From assembly GCF_900092135.1 (NCBI RefSeq), contig NZ_FMYF01000008.1:88177-152176 (forward strand): DNA of 64,000 bases. Reading direction: 5' to 3'. Position numbers and translations under genes: made by a program. The DNA comes from Raineyella antarctica (GTDB lineage: Bacteria > Actinomycetota > Actinomycetes > Propionibacteriales > Propionibacteriaceae). The notes beneath the pieces are model-generated. The model had not been told where the DNA came from, did no database searches, and saw only the letters and a program-made list of their open reading frames with translations. Shown in pieces: positions 51,579 to 64,000 of this stretch (its first letter is position 1; each line of letters opens with the position of its first letter).

Positions 51579-54076
51579 AGGCCCCGATCTCCTGGCTGCG
51601 CGAGTACGTCGCGCTGCCCGACACCCTCGATGCGCACGAGCTCGCGACCAGGCTGATCGGCTACGGCCACGAGGTCGAGCGGGTCGAGAGCGCCGGCGCC
51701 GACGTCATGGGCCCGGTCGTGGTCGGCCGCGTCCTCGACCTCGAGAAGAACGAGCAGAAGAACGGCAAGCTGATCAACTGGTGCCACGTCGACGTCGGTG
51801 AGCTGAACGACCCGGAGACCGGCAACCGCGGCATCATCTGCGGCGCGCACAACTTCGTCGCCGGTGACTACGTCGTCGTCGCCCTGCCCGGTGCCGTCCT
51901 GCCCGGTGACTTCGCCATCGCCGCGCGCAAGACGTACGGCCACGTCTCCGACGGCATGATCTGCTCCACCTCCGAACTAGGCCTCGGCGACGACGGCACC
52001 CACGGCATCATCGTGCTCGGTGACACCGACGACGCCGGCCGGCTCCTGGTCCCGGGCCAGGACGCCGGGCCGTTGCTGCACCTGCGCGAGGACGTCCTCG
52101 ACATCGCCGTCACCCCGGACATGGGGTACTGCCTGTCGATCCGCGGACTGGCGCGGGAAGCGGCCGAGGCCACAGGCTCGTCGTTCACCGACGTAATCGA
52201 CCGCGACGTCCCCTCCCCGGTCTCCGACGGGTTCCCCGTCAGCGTGGAGGACCCGACCGGTTGTCCGGTGTTCGTCGCCCTGCGCCTGACCGGGCTGGAC
52301 CCGCAGGCGCAGAGCCCGCGCTGGATGCGGCGCCGCCTGGCCCTGTCCGGGATGCGCCCGATCTCGCTCGGCGTTGACGTCACCAACTACGTCATGCTCG
52401 AGACCGGCCAGCCGCTGCACGCGTACGACGCCGCCACCCTGCAGGACGGGATCGTCGTCCGCCGTGCCCGGGCGGGGGAGAAACTCACCACCCTCGACGG
52501 GGTCGTCCGTACGCTGGACCCCCAGGACCTGCTGATCACCGACGGGTCGGGCCCGATCGGCCTGGCCGGCGTGATGGGTGGGGAGCACACCGAACTGCGG
52601 GAGACGACCACCGAGGTCATCCTGGAGTCGGCCAACTTCGACGCCCTGTCGATGTCACGGACCGCGCGCCGCCATGCCCTGGGTTCCGAGGCCGCCCGCC
52701 GCAACGAGCGCGGCGTCGACCCCAATGCCGCCTACGCCGCCGCCCACCGGGCAGCCGCCCTGCTGGTCGAGTACGGAGGGGCGACGCTGGACCCGGCCGA
52801 GACCGTGGTCGGGGCCGTTCCGGTCACCCCTGTGCAGACCATCGCGGTCGACCTGCCCTCGCGCATCCTCGGCACCACGATCTCGGTCGCCGACACTATC
52901 CGTCACCTGGAGGGTGGCGGAACCCTGGTGGAGCGCCACGGTGGCCAGCTGGCGCTGGTCCCGCCGACCTGGCGACCGGACCTGATGGACCCCTACGACT
53001 ACGTCGAGGAGGTCGGTCGCAAGGTCGGGCTCGACTCGATCGAGGGAATCCTGCCGGCGGCCCCCGCCGGTGCCGGCTTCACCGCCTCCCAGCGGGCCCG
53101 GCGTGCCCTCAACCTGGCGTTGCCGACGGCAGGGTTCACCGAGGTGCTCAGCTTTCCGTTCATCGCGGTCGACGACCTCGACCGGATGGGGGTGCCCGCC
53201 GACGATGCCCGCCGTGACGTGGTGACCGTGGCGAACCCGCTCTCCGACGTCCAGCCGAAGCTGCGCACCACGCTGCTGCCCGGCCTGTTCGGGGCGGTCG
53301 CGCGCAACACCTCGCGCAGCCTGGATGACCTGGCCCTCTACGAGCAGGGCGCGATCTTCCGCGGCACCGAGCGTCCCGCGGCACCGCGGTTGCCCGTCGA
53401 CCGGCGTCCCTCCGGTAAGGAGACCGCCGCCCTGACCAGCGCCCTGCCCGAGCAGCCGCGTCACCTGGCCTGCGTGCTCACCGGGTACTGGCGCCGTCCC
53501 GGCTGGCCCGGTGCCGGCGAGCCGGTCTCCTGGGTGCACGCGGCGCACTTCGCCGAGACCGCGGCGGAGACCGTGGGCCTGGTGCTGGAGCGCCGCGCCG
53601 CCGAGGTCGCCCCCTGGCACCCCGGCCGTTGCGCAGAGCTGTCGGTCGCCGGTACGGTCGTCGGCCACGCCGGTGAGCTGCACCCCACGGTCTGCGAGGC
53701 GTACGGCCTGCCGGCGCGCACCTGTGCCGCGGAGCTGGACCTCGACCTGCTGATTGCGCTCGCGCCCGAGGGCGGCCAGGTCGCCTCGATCTCCTCGCAC
53801 CCGGTCGCCAAGGAGGATGTCGCCCTCGTCGTCGACGCCTCGGTGGCCTCGGCCGACGTCGAGGCGGCGCTCGTACGCGGCGCCGGTGACCTGCTGGAGT
53901 CGGTGCGCCTGTTCGACGTGTACGAGGGGGAGCAGATCCCGGCCGGCAAGAAGTCGCTGGCCTACGCGCTGCGCTTCCGTGCAGCCGACCGGACGCTCAA
54001 GGACAAGGAAGCCATCGCGGCCCGGGACGCCGCCGTGGCGGCTGCCGCCGAGCTGGGGGCCGAACTGCGCTCATGA
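51575..54076 (+). CDS. pheT: Phenylalanine-tRNA ligase beta subunit
   Basis: 833 residues, usual length. N-terminal EMAP/OB-type tRNA-binding domain (about 40-150), B3/B4 editing domain, B5 domain ([18 protein letters not shown]) and C-terminal ferredoxin-fold anticodon-binding domain ([19 protein letters not shown]). Overlaps pheS by ATGA. Catalytically partners PheS. Confidence 0.97.
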   Translation: MKAPISWLREYVALPDTLDAHELATRLIGYGHEVERVESAGADVMGPVVVGRVLDLEKNEQKNGKLINWCHVDVGELNDPETGNRGIICGAHNFVAGDYVVVALPGAVLPGDFAIAARKTYGHVSDGMICSTSELGLGDDGTHGIIVLGDTDDAGRLLVPGQDAGPLLHLREDVLDIAVTPDMGYCLSIRGLAREAAEATGSSFTDVIDRDVPSPVSDGFPVSVEDPTGCPVFVALRLTGLDPQAQSPRWMRRRLALSGMRPISLGVDVTNYVMLETGQPLHAYDAATLQDGIVVRRARAGEKLTTLDGVVRTLDPQDLLITDGSGPIGLAGVMGGEHTELRETTTEVILESANFDALSMSRTARRHALGSEAARRNERGVDPNAAYAAAHRAAALLVEYGGATLDPAETVVGAVPVTPVQTIAVDLPSRILGTTISVADTIRHLEGGGTLVERHGGQLALVPPTWRPDLMDPYDYVEEVGRKVGLDSIEGILPAAPAGAGFTASQRARRALNLALPTAGFTEVLSFPFIAVDDLDRMGVPADDARRDVVTVANPLSDVQPKLRTTLLPGLFGAVARNTSRSLDDLALYEQGAIFRGTERPAAPRLPVDRRPSGKETAALTSALPEQPRHLACVLTGYWRRPGWPGAGEPVSWVHAAHFAETAAETVGLVLERRAAEVAPWHPGRCAELSVAGTVVGHAGELHPTVCEAYGLPARTCAAELDLDLLIALAPEGGQVASISSHPVAKEDVALVVDASVASADVEAALVRGAGDLLESVRLFDVYEGEQIPAGKKSLAYALRFRAADRTLKDKEAIAARDAAVAAAAELGAELRS

Positions 54077-54390
54077 CCGTCGTCATCAGGATCGCCTGGG
54101 TCGTCTTCGGGCTCTACCAGCTGCTGATGGCGCTCGGCTCCTTCCCGTTCGGGCTGCTCGGCGCCCTGGCCTTCTGGGGCGCTGCAGCCGGCACGATCGC
54201 GTTCTTCGCGGCGCGCTCGGTCACCTCGGCGTACGTCGCGGGGGCGTTGAGCGCGCTGGGGCCGTTCCTGGTGAACACGAGCCATCCCCAGCTGTTCGGG
54301 CCGGTCTACCTGACCGTCAACCTGCTGGTGGCGATCCTGATGGCCTGGCTGGCCTTCGTCCACGAACGACGCCGGGTCGCCGGCTGGTAG
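54073..54390 (+). CDS. Small integral membrane protein
   Basis: 105 residues with three to four hydrophobic helices (VIRIAWVVFGLYQLLMALGSF and following). Overlaps pheT by ATGA. No family recognised; probably co-transcribed. Confidence 0.7.
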   Translation: MTVVIRIAWVVFGLYQLLMALGSFPFGLLGALAFWGAAAGTIAFFAARSVTSAYVAGALSALGPFLVNTSHPQLFGPVYLTVNLLVAILMAWLAFVHERRRVAGW

Positions 54391-54500
54391 GACGCCGGGT
54401 TGCCGGCTGGTGGTGAGTCGACCGCTCCGGCGAGGAGGGGCTTCTCCACCTGGCGAAGTACTCCGTGGCATCGTTGTCGCCCGGGTGGGACCATGGATCC

Positions 54501-54965
54501 ATGGACGCCTCGGCAGCAGGGTTCACCCTCGAACAGGAACGGGTGGTCCAGGCCACACCGGAGCGGGTCTTCGCGCTGCTGACCGACCGGGCCGGGCTGT
54601 TCGCGTGGTGGGGGCCACGCGGTTTCTCCACGCCCGGGATCGACATCGATCTTCGGGTGGGCGGACGCTATCGCTTCACCATGCAGCCGCCGGAGGGCGA
54701 CGCGTTCCACCTCTCCGGCGAGTACCTCGACCTTCGGCCCCCGCACACGCTCAGCTTCACCTTTCGCTGGGACGAGCCCGCTCCCGATGACCGTGAGACG
54801 ATCGTTGTCATCTCGCTGGATCCGGTGGGTGGGGCAACGAAGGTGTCGCTGTCGCAAGGCCCCTTCGCCACCAGGGAACGCCTCGAACTGCATCGCAACG
54901 GTTGGACGGAAAGCTTCGACAAACTCGACGACGTGCTCCGATCCCCTGGACCTTCCGAGCGATAG
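54501..54965 (+). CDS. SRPBCC/AHSA1-family protein
   Basis: 154 residues of the START-like fold (activator of Hsp90 ATPase homologue type): [62 protein letters not shown], and a C-terminal [11 protein letters not shown] helix. These bind hydrophobic ligands; ligand unknown. ATG 54501 chosen by family start; 54465 is an alternative. Confidence 0.8.
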   Translation: MDASAAGFTLEQERVVQATPERVFALLTDRAGLFAWWGPRGFSTPGIDIDLRVGGRYRFTMQPPEGDAFHLSGEYLDLRPPHTLSFTFRWDEPAPDDRETIVVISLDPVGGATKVSLSQGPFATRERLELHRNGWTESFDKLDDVLRSPGPSER

Positions 54966-55061
54966 GCGAGCCGGCATCGGCCACCGCTGCGGCCACCGCC
55001 AGCCATGAAGCGTCCTCGGCGACGGTGAAGGACGAGCATCGAGCAACGATGCACAGATGCG

Positions 55062-55094
55062 TGCATATTCATTCGCCCTGTGGCATAGTTATGC
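55062..55094. promoter_or_regulatory. Tandem ARG-box-like sites
   Basis: TGCATATTCAT (55062-55072) and the exact palindrome GCATAGTTATGC (55083-55094) have centres about 21 bp apart, two helical turns, as tandem ArgR boxes do. They overlap the argC start and likely promoter. The argR gene in the same operon supplies the repressor. Confidence 0.7.
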
Positions 55095-55096
55095 GC

Positions 55097-56125
55097 ATGT
55101 CCATTCGTGTTGCTGTTGCCGGATGCACCGGGTACGCCGGCGGTGAGGTACTCCGCCTGTTGCTCGGCCATCCCGACGTCGAGATCGGAACCCTGACCGC
55201 GGGTTCCTCCGCCGGTTCGACGCTGGGCGAGCACCAGCGCCACCTCACGCCGCTCGCCGGCCGGCGTATCGAGGAGACGACGGTCGAGGCCCTGCGCGGC
55301 CATGACGTGGTCTTCCTGGCCCTGCCGCACGGGACGTCCGGTGCGATCGCCGCCCAGCTCGACCCGGGCACCGTGGTGGTCGACTGTGGGGCCGACTTCC
55401 GGCTCGAGGACCCCGCTGCCTGGGAACAGTTCTACGGCACCCCGCACGCCGGCACCTGGCCGTACGGCCTGCCGGAACTGCCCGGCCAGCGCGAGGTGCT
55501 GTCCGCGACCAAGCGGATCGCCGTCCCGGGCTGCTACCCGACCGGCGCCACGCTCGCGATCGCCCCGGCCCTGACCCATGGGCTGGTCGACGGCCACGAC
55601 GTGGTCGTCGTGTCCGCCTCGGGCACCTCGGGTGCCGGCAAGTCCGCCAAGCCGCACCTGCTCGGCTCGGAGGTGATGGGCTCGGTGAGCGCCTACGGCG
55701 TCGGCGGGGTCCACCGGCACACCCCCGAGATCCTGCAGAACATGGCCCGCCTCGGCGCGACCCACCCCAGCCTCTCGTTCACCCCGCTGCTGGTGCCGAT
55801 GCCCCGCGGCATCCTCTCGACGGTCACCGCCCCGATCTCGGGGACCAGCGCCGACGAGGCGTACGCCACCTACGTCGAGGCGTACGCCGACGAGCCCTTC
55901 GTCCACGTGCTGCCGCAGGGCACCTGGCCCGCGACCTCCGCCATCGTCGGCTCCAACGTCGTGCACGTCCAGGTCACCGTCGACGAGGCGGCTGGCCGGC
56001 TGGTCGCCTGCTCCGCGATCGACAACCTGACCAAGGGGACGGCCGGCGGGGCCATCCAGTCCATGAACCTCGCCTGTGGCCTGCCCGAGACCACCGGCCT
56101 TCCGCTGATCGGAGTTGCACCGTGA
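55097..56125 (+). CDS. argC: N-acetyl-gamma-glutamyl-phosphate reductase
   Basis: 342 residues, third step of arginine synthesis. NADP-binding [18 protein letters not shown], catalytic [13 protein letters not shown]. No ribosome-binding site precedes ATG 55097 or ATG 55091; a -10-like CATAGT lies 7 bases upstream, suggesting leaderless transcription under ArgR control. Overlaps argJ by GTGA. Confidence 0.96.
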   Translation: MSIRVAVAGCTGYAGGEVLRLLLGHPDVEIGTLTAGSSAGSTLGEHQRHLTPLAGRRIEETTVEALRGHDVVFLALPHGTSGAIAAQLDPGTVVVDCGADFRLEDPAAWEQFYGTPHAGTWPYGLPELPGQREVLSATKRIAVPGCYPTGATLAIAPALTHGLVDGHDVVVVSASGTSGAGKSAKPHLLGSEVMGSVSAYGVGGVHRHTPEILQNMARLGATHPSLSFTPLLVPMPRGILSTVTAPISGTSADEAYATYVEAYADEPFVHVLPQGTWPATSAIVGSNVVHVQVTVDEAAGRLVACSAIDNLTKGTAGGAIQSMNLACGLPETTGLPLIGVAP

Positions 56126-57273
56126 GCGTCACCGCAGCACAGGGATTCACCGCCACCGGCATCAAGGCCGGCATCAAGGCCTCCGGCAACAAGGACCTCG
56201 CCATGGTCCGCAACAACGGCCCGCGCTTCGACGCGGCCGCGGTGTTCACCTCCAACCGGATCTGCGCCGCCCCCGTCACCTGGTCCCGCCAGGTCCTCGC
56301 CGACGGCCGGGTCGACGCCGTCGTCCTCAACTCCGGCGGTGCGAACGCCTGCACCGGCCCCGAGGGCTTCGCCGACACCCACCACACCGCGGAGAAGGTC
56401 GGCGAGGCGCTCGACATCGCCCCGGGCGACGTGGTCGTCTGCTCCACCGGACTGATCGGCGTACGCCTGCCGATGGAGGCACTGCTCGCCGGCATCGACA
56501 CCGCTGCAGCAGCGCTGTCCGCGGACGGCGGCACGGACGCGGCCGAGGCGATCATGACCACCGACACCCATCCCAAGCAGGTCACCCGTACCGTCGAGGG
56601 CTGGACCATCGGCGGGATGGCCAAGGGCGCCGGCATGCTGGCCCCGGGCCTGGCGACGATGCTGGTGGTCATCACCACCGATGCCGTCGTCCCGGCCGGG
56701 CAGCTGCAGCCCGCGCTGCGCGAGTCCACCCGGCTGACCTTCGACCGGCTCGACTCCGACGGCTGCATGTCCACCAACGACACCGTGCTCGCGATGGCCT
56801 CCGGCGCCTCCGGCATCACCCCGGACGCCGACGCGTTCCAGCGGGCCCTGACCGAGGTCTGCCACGAGCTCGGCCAGCTGCTGCTGGGCGATGCCGAGGG
56901 CGCCAGCCACGACATCGCGGTCCGGGTCGTCAACGCCGCCTCCGAGGCGGACGCACTCGAGGTGGGCCGCTCGATCACCGCCTCCAACCTGTTCAAGTGC
57001 GCGATCTTCGGCAACGATCCGAACTGGGGCCGCGTGCTGTCCGCGCTCGGCACCACCGGCGCGGCGTACGAGCCGGACGGCGTCGACGTCTCCTTCAACG
57101 GCGTGATGGTCTGCCGCGGCGGTGCGATCGGCGAACCGCGCGAGTTGGTCGACCTGCACCCGCGCCAGGTCGACGTCCTGGTCGACCTGCACGCCGGCAG
57201 TGTCGAGGCCACCGTGTGGACCAACGACCTGACGTACGACTACGTCAAGGAGAACGCGGAGTACTCCTCATGA
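56122..57273 (+). CDS. argJ: Bifunctional glutamate N-acetyltransferase/ornithine acetyltransferase
   Basis: 383-residue ArgJ, which recycles the acetyl group between ornithine and glutamate. The self-cleavage site with nucleophile Thr179 lies in [13 protein letters not shown]. With argJ present the pathway is cyclic and no separate argA or argE is needed. GTG 56122 start. Confidence 0.96.
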   Translation: MSVTAAQGFTATGIKAGIKASGNKDLAMVRNNGPRFDAAAVFTSNRICAAPVTWSRQVLADGRVDAVVLNSGGANACTGPEGFADTHHTAEKVGEALDIAPGDVVVCSTGLIGVRLPMEALLAGIDTAAAALSADGGTDAAEAIMTTDTHPKQVTRTVEGWTIGGMAKGAGMLAPGLATMLVVITTDAVVPAGQLQPALRESTRLTFDRLDSDGCMSTNDTVLAMASGASGITPDADAFQRALTEVCHELGQLLLGDAEGASHDIAVRVVNAASEADALEVGRSITASNLFKCAIFGNDPNWGRVLSALGTTGAAYEPDGVDVSFNGVMVCRGGAIGEPRELVDLHPRQVDVLVDLHAGSVEATVWTNDLTYDYVKENAEYSS

Positions 57274-58203
57274 CCGAGGCACTCGAGGCGCTGACACTCA
57301 GCGACAAGGCATCGATCCTGATCGAGGCGCTGCCGTGGATCGACCGCTACACCGGCCGCACCATCGTGATCAAGTACGGCGGCAACGCGATGATCAACGA
57401 GGACCTGCAGCGGGCCTTCGCCGAGGACATCGTCTTCCTGCGCCGCTGCGGGGTGCACCCGGTGATCGTGCACGGCGGTGGCCCGCAGATCTCCGCGATG
57501 CTCAAGCGCCTCGACATCCCCTCGGAGTTCCGCGGCGGGTTCCGGGTGACCACCCCGGAGACCATGGAGGTCGTCCGGATGGTGCTGATGGGCCAGGTCG
57601 GGCGCGAGCTGGTCGGGCTGGTCAACCAGCACGGACCGCTGGCCGTCGGCTCCTCCGGTGAGGACGCCGGACTGTTCCGCGCCGAGCGGCGGACGGCGAC
57701 CGTCGACGGTGAGGAGGTCGAGCTGGGGCTGGTGGGGGACGTGGTGAACGTCCGTCCGCAGGCGATCCAGGACCTGATCCAGGCAGGTCGCATCCCCGTG
57801 GTCGCGACCGTCGCCCCCGACGAGACCGGCCAGGTGCTGAACGTGAACGCCGACACCGCGGCCTCGGCACTGGCCGTCGCCCTGGGCGCCGACAAGCTGG
57901 TCGTGCTCACCGATGTCGAGGGGCTCTACCGCGACTGGCCCGCCAGCGAGGACATCATCACCGAGATCTCCGCCAGCGAGCTCGAGGAGCTGCTGCCGCA
58001 GCTGGCCTCAGGCATGGTGCCGAAGATGGAGGCCTGCCTGCGGGCCGTCCGCGGTGGTCTCGATCGCGCCACCGTGATCGACGGCAGGGTCTCGCACGCC
58101 CTGCTGCTGGAGATCTTCACCGATGCCGGCATCGGCACCATGGTCGTGGCCGACCGGGAGCCACGCGCCGAGCGGGAGTCCCGGACCGACAAGGAGCACG
58201 TGA

Positions 58204-58211
<8 letters not shown>
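57270..58211 (+). CDS. argB: Acetylglutamate kinase
   Basis: 313 residues, amino-acid-kinase fold. KYGGNAM near residue 31, [38 protein letters not shown]. The usual point of arginine feedback. Slightly longer C-terminal tail (about 20 charged residues, [15 protein letters not shown]). Overlaps argJ by ATGA. Confidence 0.96.
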
Positions 58212-60325
<2,114 letters not shown>

Positions 60326-60339
60326 GCAGTCCGGCCCCG

Positions 60340-62324
<1,985 letters not shown>

Positions 62325-62334
62325 GGTGACCTGC

Positions 62335-63603
62335 GTGAGCGACCTGTTCGATGAACTGAAGCTGAGGGGCCTCGTTGCCCAGACCACCGACGAGGCGGCG
62401 CTGCGCGCGCACCTGGAGGCGGGGCCCGTCAACTTCTATGTGGGCTTCGATCCGACCGCCCCGTCGATCCACCACGGCCACCTGGTCCAGATCATCCTCG
62501 CCAAGCGGCTCCAAGACGCCGGACACAATCCGATCCTGCTGGTCGGGGGCGCCACCGGACTCATCGGTGACCCCCGCCAGAGTGGCGAGCGGGTGATGAA
62601 CGAGGCCGACACCGTCGCCGAGTGGACCGAGAAGATCCGCAGCCAGGTCAGCAGGTTCCTGGACTTCGAGGGTCCACACGCCGCCCGGGTCGTCAACAAC
62701 TACGACTGGGCCTCGCAGACCAGCGTCATCGACTTCCTGCGCGATGTCGGCAAGCACTTCCCGGTCAACCGGATGCTGGCCCGGGAGGTGGTGAAGTCGC
62801 GGCTGGAATCGGGGATCTCCTTCACCGAGTTCTCCTACGTCCTGCTGCAGTCCTCGGACTTCCGTCACCTCTTCCGCGAGTACGGGGTGACCCTGCAGAC
62901 AGGTGGCAACGACCAGTGGGGCAATCTCTCCGCCGGCGTCGAGCTGATCCGTCGCTCCGACGGCGGTCGGGCACACGCGATGTCGACCCCGCTGATCACG
63001 AAGGCGGACGGCAGCAAGTTCGGCAAGTCCGAGGGCGGGGCGATCTGGCTCGACCCGGAGATGCTGAGCCCCTACTCCTTGCACCAGTTCTTCCTGAACG
63101 CGGAGGACGAGAAGGTCATCGAGTACCTGAGGGTGTTCACCTTCCGCAGTGATGAGCAGATCGCCGAGCTCGAGCACAGCCTGAGGTCCGAACCGTGGCG
63201 TCGCGCGGCCCAGCACGCCCTCGCCGACGACGTCACGACCTTCGTCCATGGCCAGGAGGAGACCCGGAAGGCGATCGCCGCGGCCGAGGCTGTCTTCGGC
63301 CGGTCGGACCTGGCGGAGCTGGATGCCCGTACGCTCCGCTCGGTGCTGTCGGACATCTCGTTGACCGAGGTCACCGCGGGGGAGGAGCTCCCCCTCGTGG
63401 TGGACATCCTCGAGGCCTCCGGGGTGGTGGCCTCGAAGTCGGCCGGCCGGCGCGCTGTGAACGAGGGCGGGGCCTACCTGAACAACACCAAGGTCACCGA
63501 CCCCGATGCCCGGCTGACCGACGAGGACCTGCTCCATGGGTCGTACGTCGTGGCGCGGCGCGGCAAGAAGACCATCGGAGGGGTCGAGGTCCGCAGGGGC
63601 TGA
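62335..63603 (+). CDS. tyrS: Tyrosine-tRNA ligase
   Basis: 422 residues. HIGH-type motif SIHHGH at residues 46-49, KMSKS-type motif KFGKS at Lys228, C-terminal S4 domain (about 355-420, ASGVVASKSAGRRAVNEGGAYLNN). GTG 62335, 10 bases after argH. Single-subunit dimeric class I enzyme. Confidence 0.97.
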   Translation: MSDLFDELKLRGLVAQTTDEAALRAHLEAGPVNFYVGFDPTAPSIHHGHLVQIILAKRLQDAGHNPILLVGGATGLIGDPRQSGERVMNEADTVAEWTEKIRSQVSRFLDFEGPHAARVVNNYDWASQTSVIDFLRDVGKHFPVNRMLAREVVKSRLESGISFTEFSYVLLQSSDFRHLFREYGVTLQTGGNDQWGNLSAGVELIRRSDGGRAHAMSTPLITKADGSKFGKSEGGAIWLDPEMLSPYSLHQFFLNAEDEKVIEYLRVFTFRSDEQIAELEHSLRSEPWRRAAQHALADDVTTFVHGQEETRKAIAAAEAVFGRSDLAELDARTLRSVLSDISLTEVTAGEELPLVVDILEASGVVASKSAGRRAVNEGGAYLNNTKVTDPDARLTDEDLLHGSYVVARRGKKTIGGVEVRRG

Positions 63604-63619
63604 GCACCGCTCGGGACCG

Positions 63620-63653
63620 CCGGGAGCATGTGACAAGGGTCACATGCTCCCGG
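63620..63653 (+). terminator. Terminator after tyrS
   Basis: Perfect 15-bp stem (63620-63634 with 63639-63653, loop AAGG) followed by TTT, 16 bases after tyrS. The stem also contains a CRP-type palindrome. Confidence 0.8.
63629..63644. promoter_or_regulatory. CRP/GlxR-type palindrome upstream of rRNA P1
   Basis: TGTGA-N6-TCACA inside the tyrS terminator stem, 10 bases before the -35 of the next promoter. It may simply be the terminator. Confidence 0.35.
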
Positions 63654-63654
63654 T

Positions 63655-63683
63655 TTGACGTTTCCCGGACCGACGCGTAATGT
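63655..63683 (+). promoter_or_regulatory. Promoter P1 (putative rRNA operon)
   Basis: TTGACG (63655-63660), 17-base spacer, TAATGT (63678-63683), starting directly at the base of the tyrS terminator. Confidence 0.7.
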
Positions 63684-63842
63684 TCATCTGGCTCTGAGGG
63701 TTAGGGCCTCCGTGAGGGGGTGCTCTTCCAGGGCTATCCCAACACTTCCATCAGCTCGAGTGGTGGTTCGCGTCCCCTGGTGGAGGCGGATCGTCGGTCG
63801 TGACGATGGGGCGACGGGATGGGGAGCGGCTCGCACGAAGTT

Positions 63843-63871
63843 TTGACTTCAAGCGGCGGTTTCTCTAGGGT
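63843..63871 (+). promoter_or_regulatory. Promoter P2 (putative rRNA operon)
   Basis: TTGACT (63843-63848), 17-base spacer, TAGGGT (63866-63871), close to actinobacterial rRNA promoters. Confidence 0.75.
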
Positions 63872-63889
63872 AGTCGAGTTGCCTTGTTC

Positions 63890-64000
63890 CGGGGAATGCT
63901 TTTCGGAGTGTTCGTGGGAATGGGTAGCGGGTGTTCTGGAATTGGTTTGCGGGAATGCTTTCGGGTGTTTCCGGGAATGAGTTCCGGGGTGCTGGCGGGG
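63890..64000 (+). repeat. GGGAATG-repeat leader
   Basis: GGGAATG or GGAATT occurs five times at irregular 15-30 base spacing, with CTTTTCGG/CTTTCGGG between. Typical of untranslated rRNA leaders that bind processing or antitermination factors; nature uncertain. Confidence 0.45.

Larger units (their letters stand above)
63604..64000 (+). promoter_or_regulatory. Upstream region of a probable rRNA operon
   Basis: 397 bases without a gene: a hairpin, two strong promoter matches, and a GGGAATG-repeat leader. No 16S sequence appears before the window ends. Confidence 0.6.

Overview
The window is high-GC, densely coded DNA from an actinobacterium. It carries a mycothiol gene (mshC), an actinobacterial set of conserved hypotheticals (DUF3090, SCO1664-type, DUF5703, SseB-like), malate:quinone oxidoreductase, and short ATGA/GTGA operon overlaps. 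The gene content fits Propionibacteriales, probably Propionibacteriaceae, but that is an inference from gene families and order; no 16S gene lies inside the window.

Layout. 0-3.2 kb: yraN-comM-dprA (DNA processing). 3.2-10.3 kb: a small GNAT gene, a cystathionine gamma-synthase-type enzyme, a class IV aminotransferase-fold lyase, four poorly known genes including a divergent diadenylate-cyclase-domain protein with a possible frameshift, and mqo. 10.6-16.4 kb: a zincin-like metallopeptidase, a tocopherol-cyclase-family protein, and a three-gene envelope operon (deacetylase/GT2 fusion, polytopic membrane protein, DPBB-like lipoprotein). 16.4-25.4 kb: a compact RiPP (class V-like lanthipeptide) cluster. 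25.5-32.8 kb: ATP-dependent DNA ligase, methyltransferase, topoisomerase IB, a haloacid-dehalogenase-like protein, YceI, and a stand-alone AAA ATPase near a tRNA-Leu. 33.2-44.7 kb: tRNA-Leu, oxidoreductases, then the phosphatase/DUF3090/SCO1664/mshC/hisE/hisG block, hsp20 and sseB-like. 45.0-54.4 kb: infC-rpmI-rplT-trmH, a repeat-rich membrane protein, glycerate kinase, alkB and pheST. 55.1-63.6 kb: argCJBDFR-H and tyrS. The last 0.4 kb carries two strong promoter matches and a leader typical of an rRNA operon that begins beyond the end.

The most interesting region is 16.4-25.4 kb. A 117-residue precursor with five Cys in a Ser/Thr-rich C-terminus is followed by an APH-fold kinase, an 807-residue protein that joins a HopA1-like lyase to a zinc-ligand-containing LanC cyclase, a cytoplasmic S8 protease, and a small protein resembling an I9 propeptide/inhibitor. 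Divergently transcribed are a SARP-type activator and an overlapping luciferase-like (possibly F420-dependent) oxidoreductase. Between them are four 11-bp-phased CTGACG repeats that look like the SARP operator. Kinase plus HopA1 is the dehydration pair known from class V lanthipeptides and thioamitides; the fusion to a true LanC domain would make one polypeptide both eliminate phosphate and close rings. I do not recall this fused form being described.

Other points: infC has the unusual ATT start behind a terminator-containing leader; the glycerate kinase ribosome-binding site abuts eight 7-bp repeats; the arginine operon has tandem ARG-box-like palindromes over a probably leaderless argC start; CRP/GlxR-type palindromes lie at mqo and just upstream of the putative rRNA promoter.
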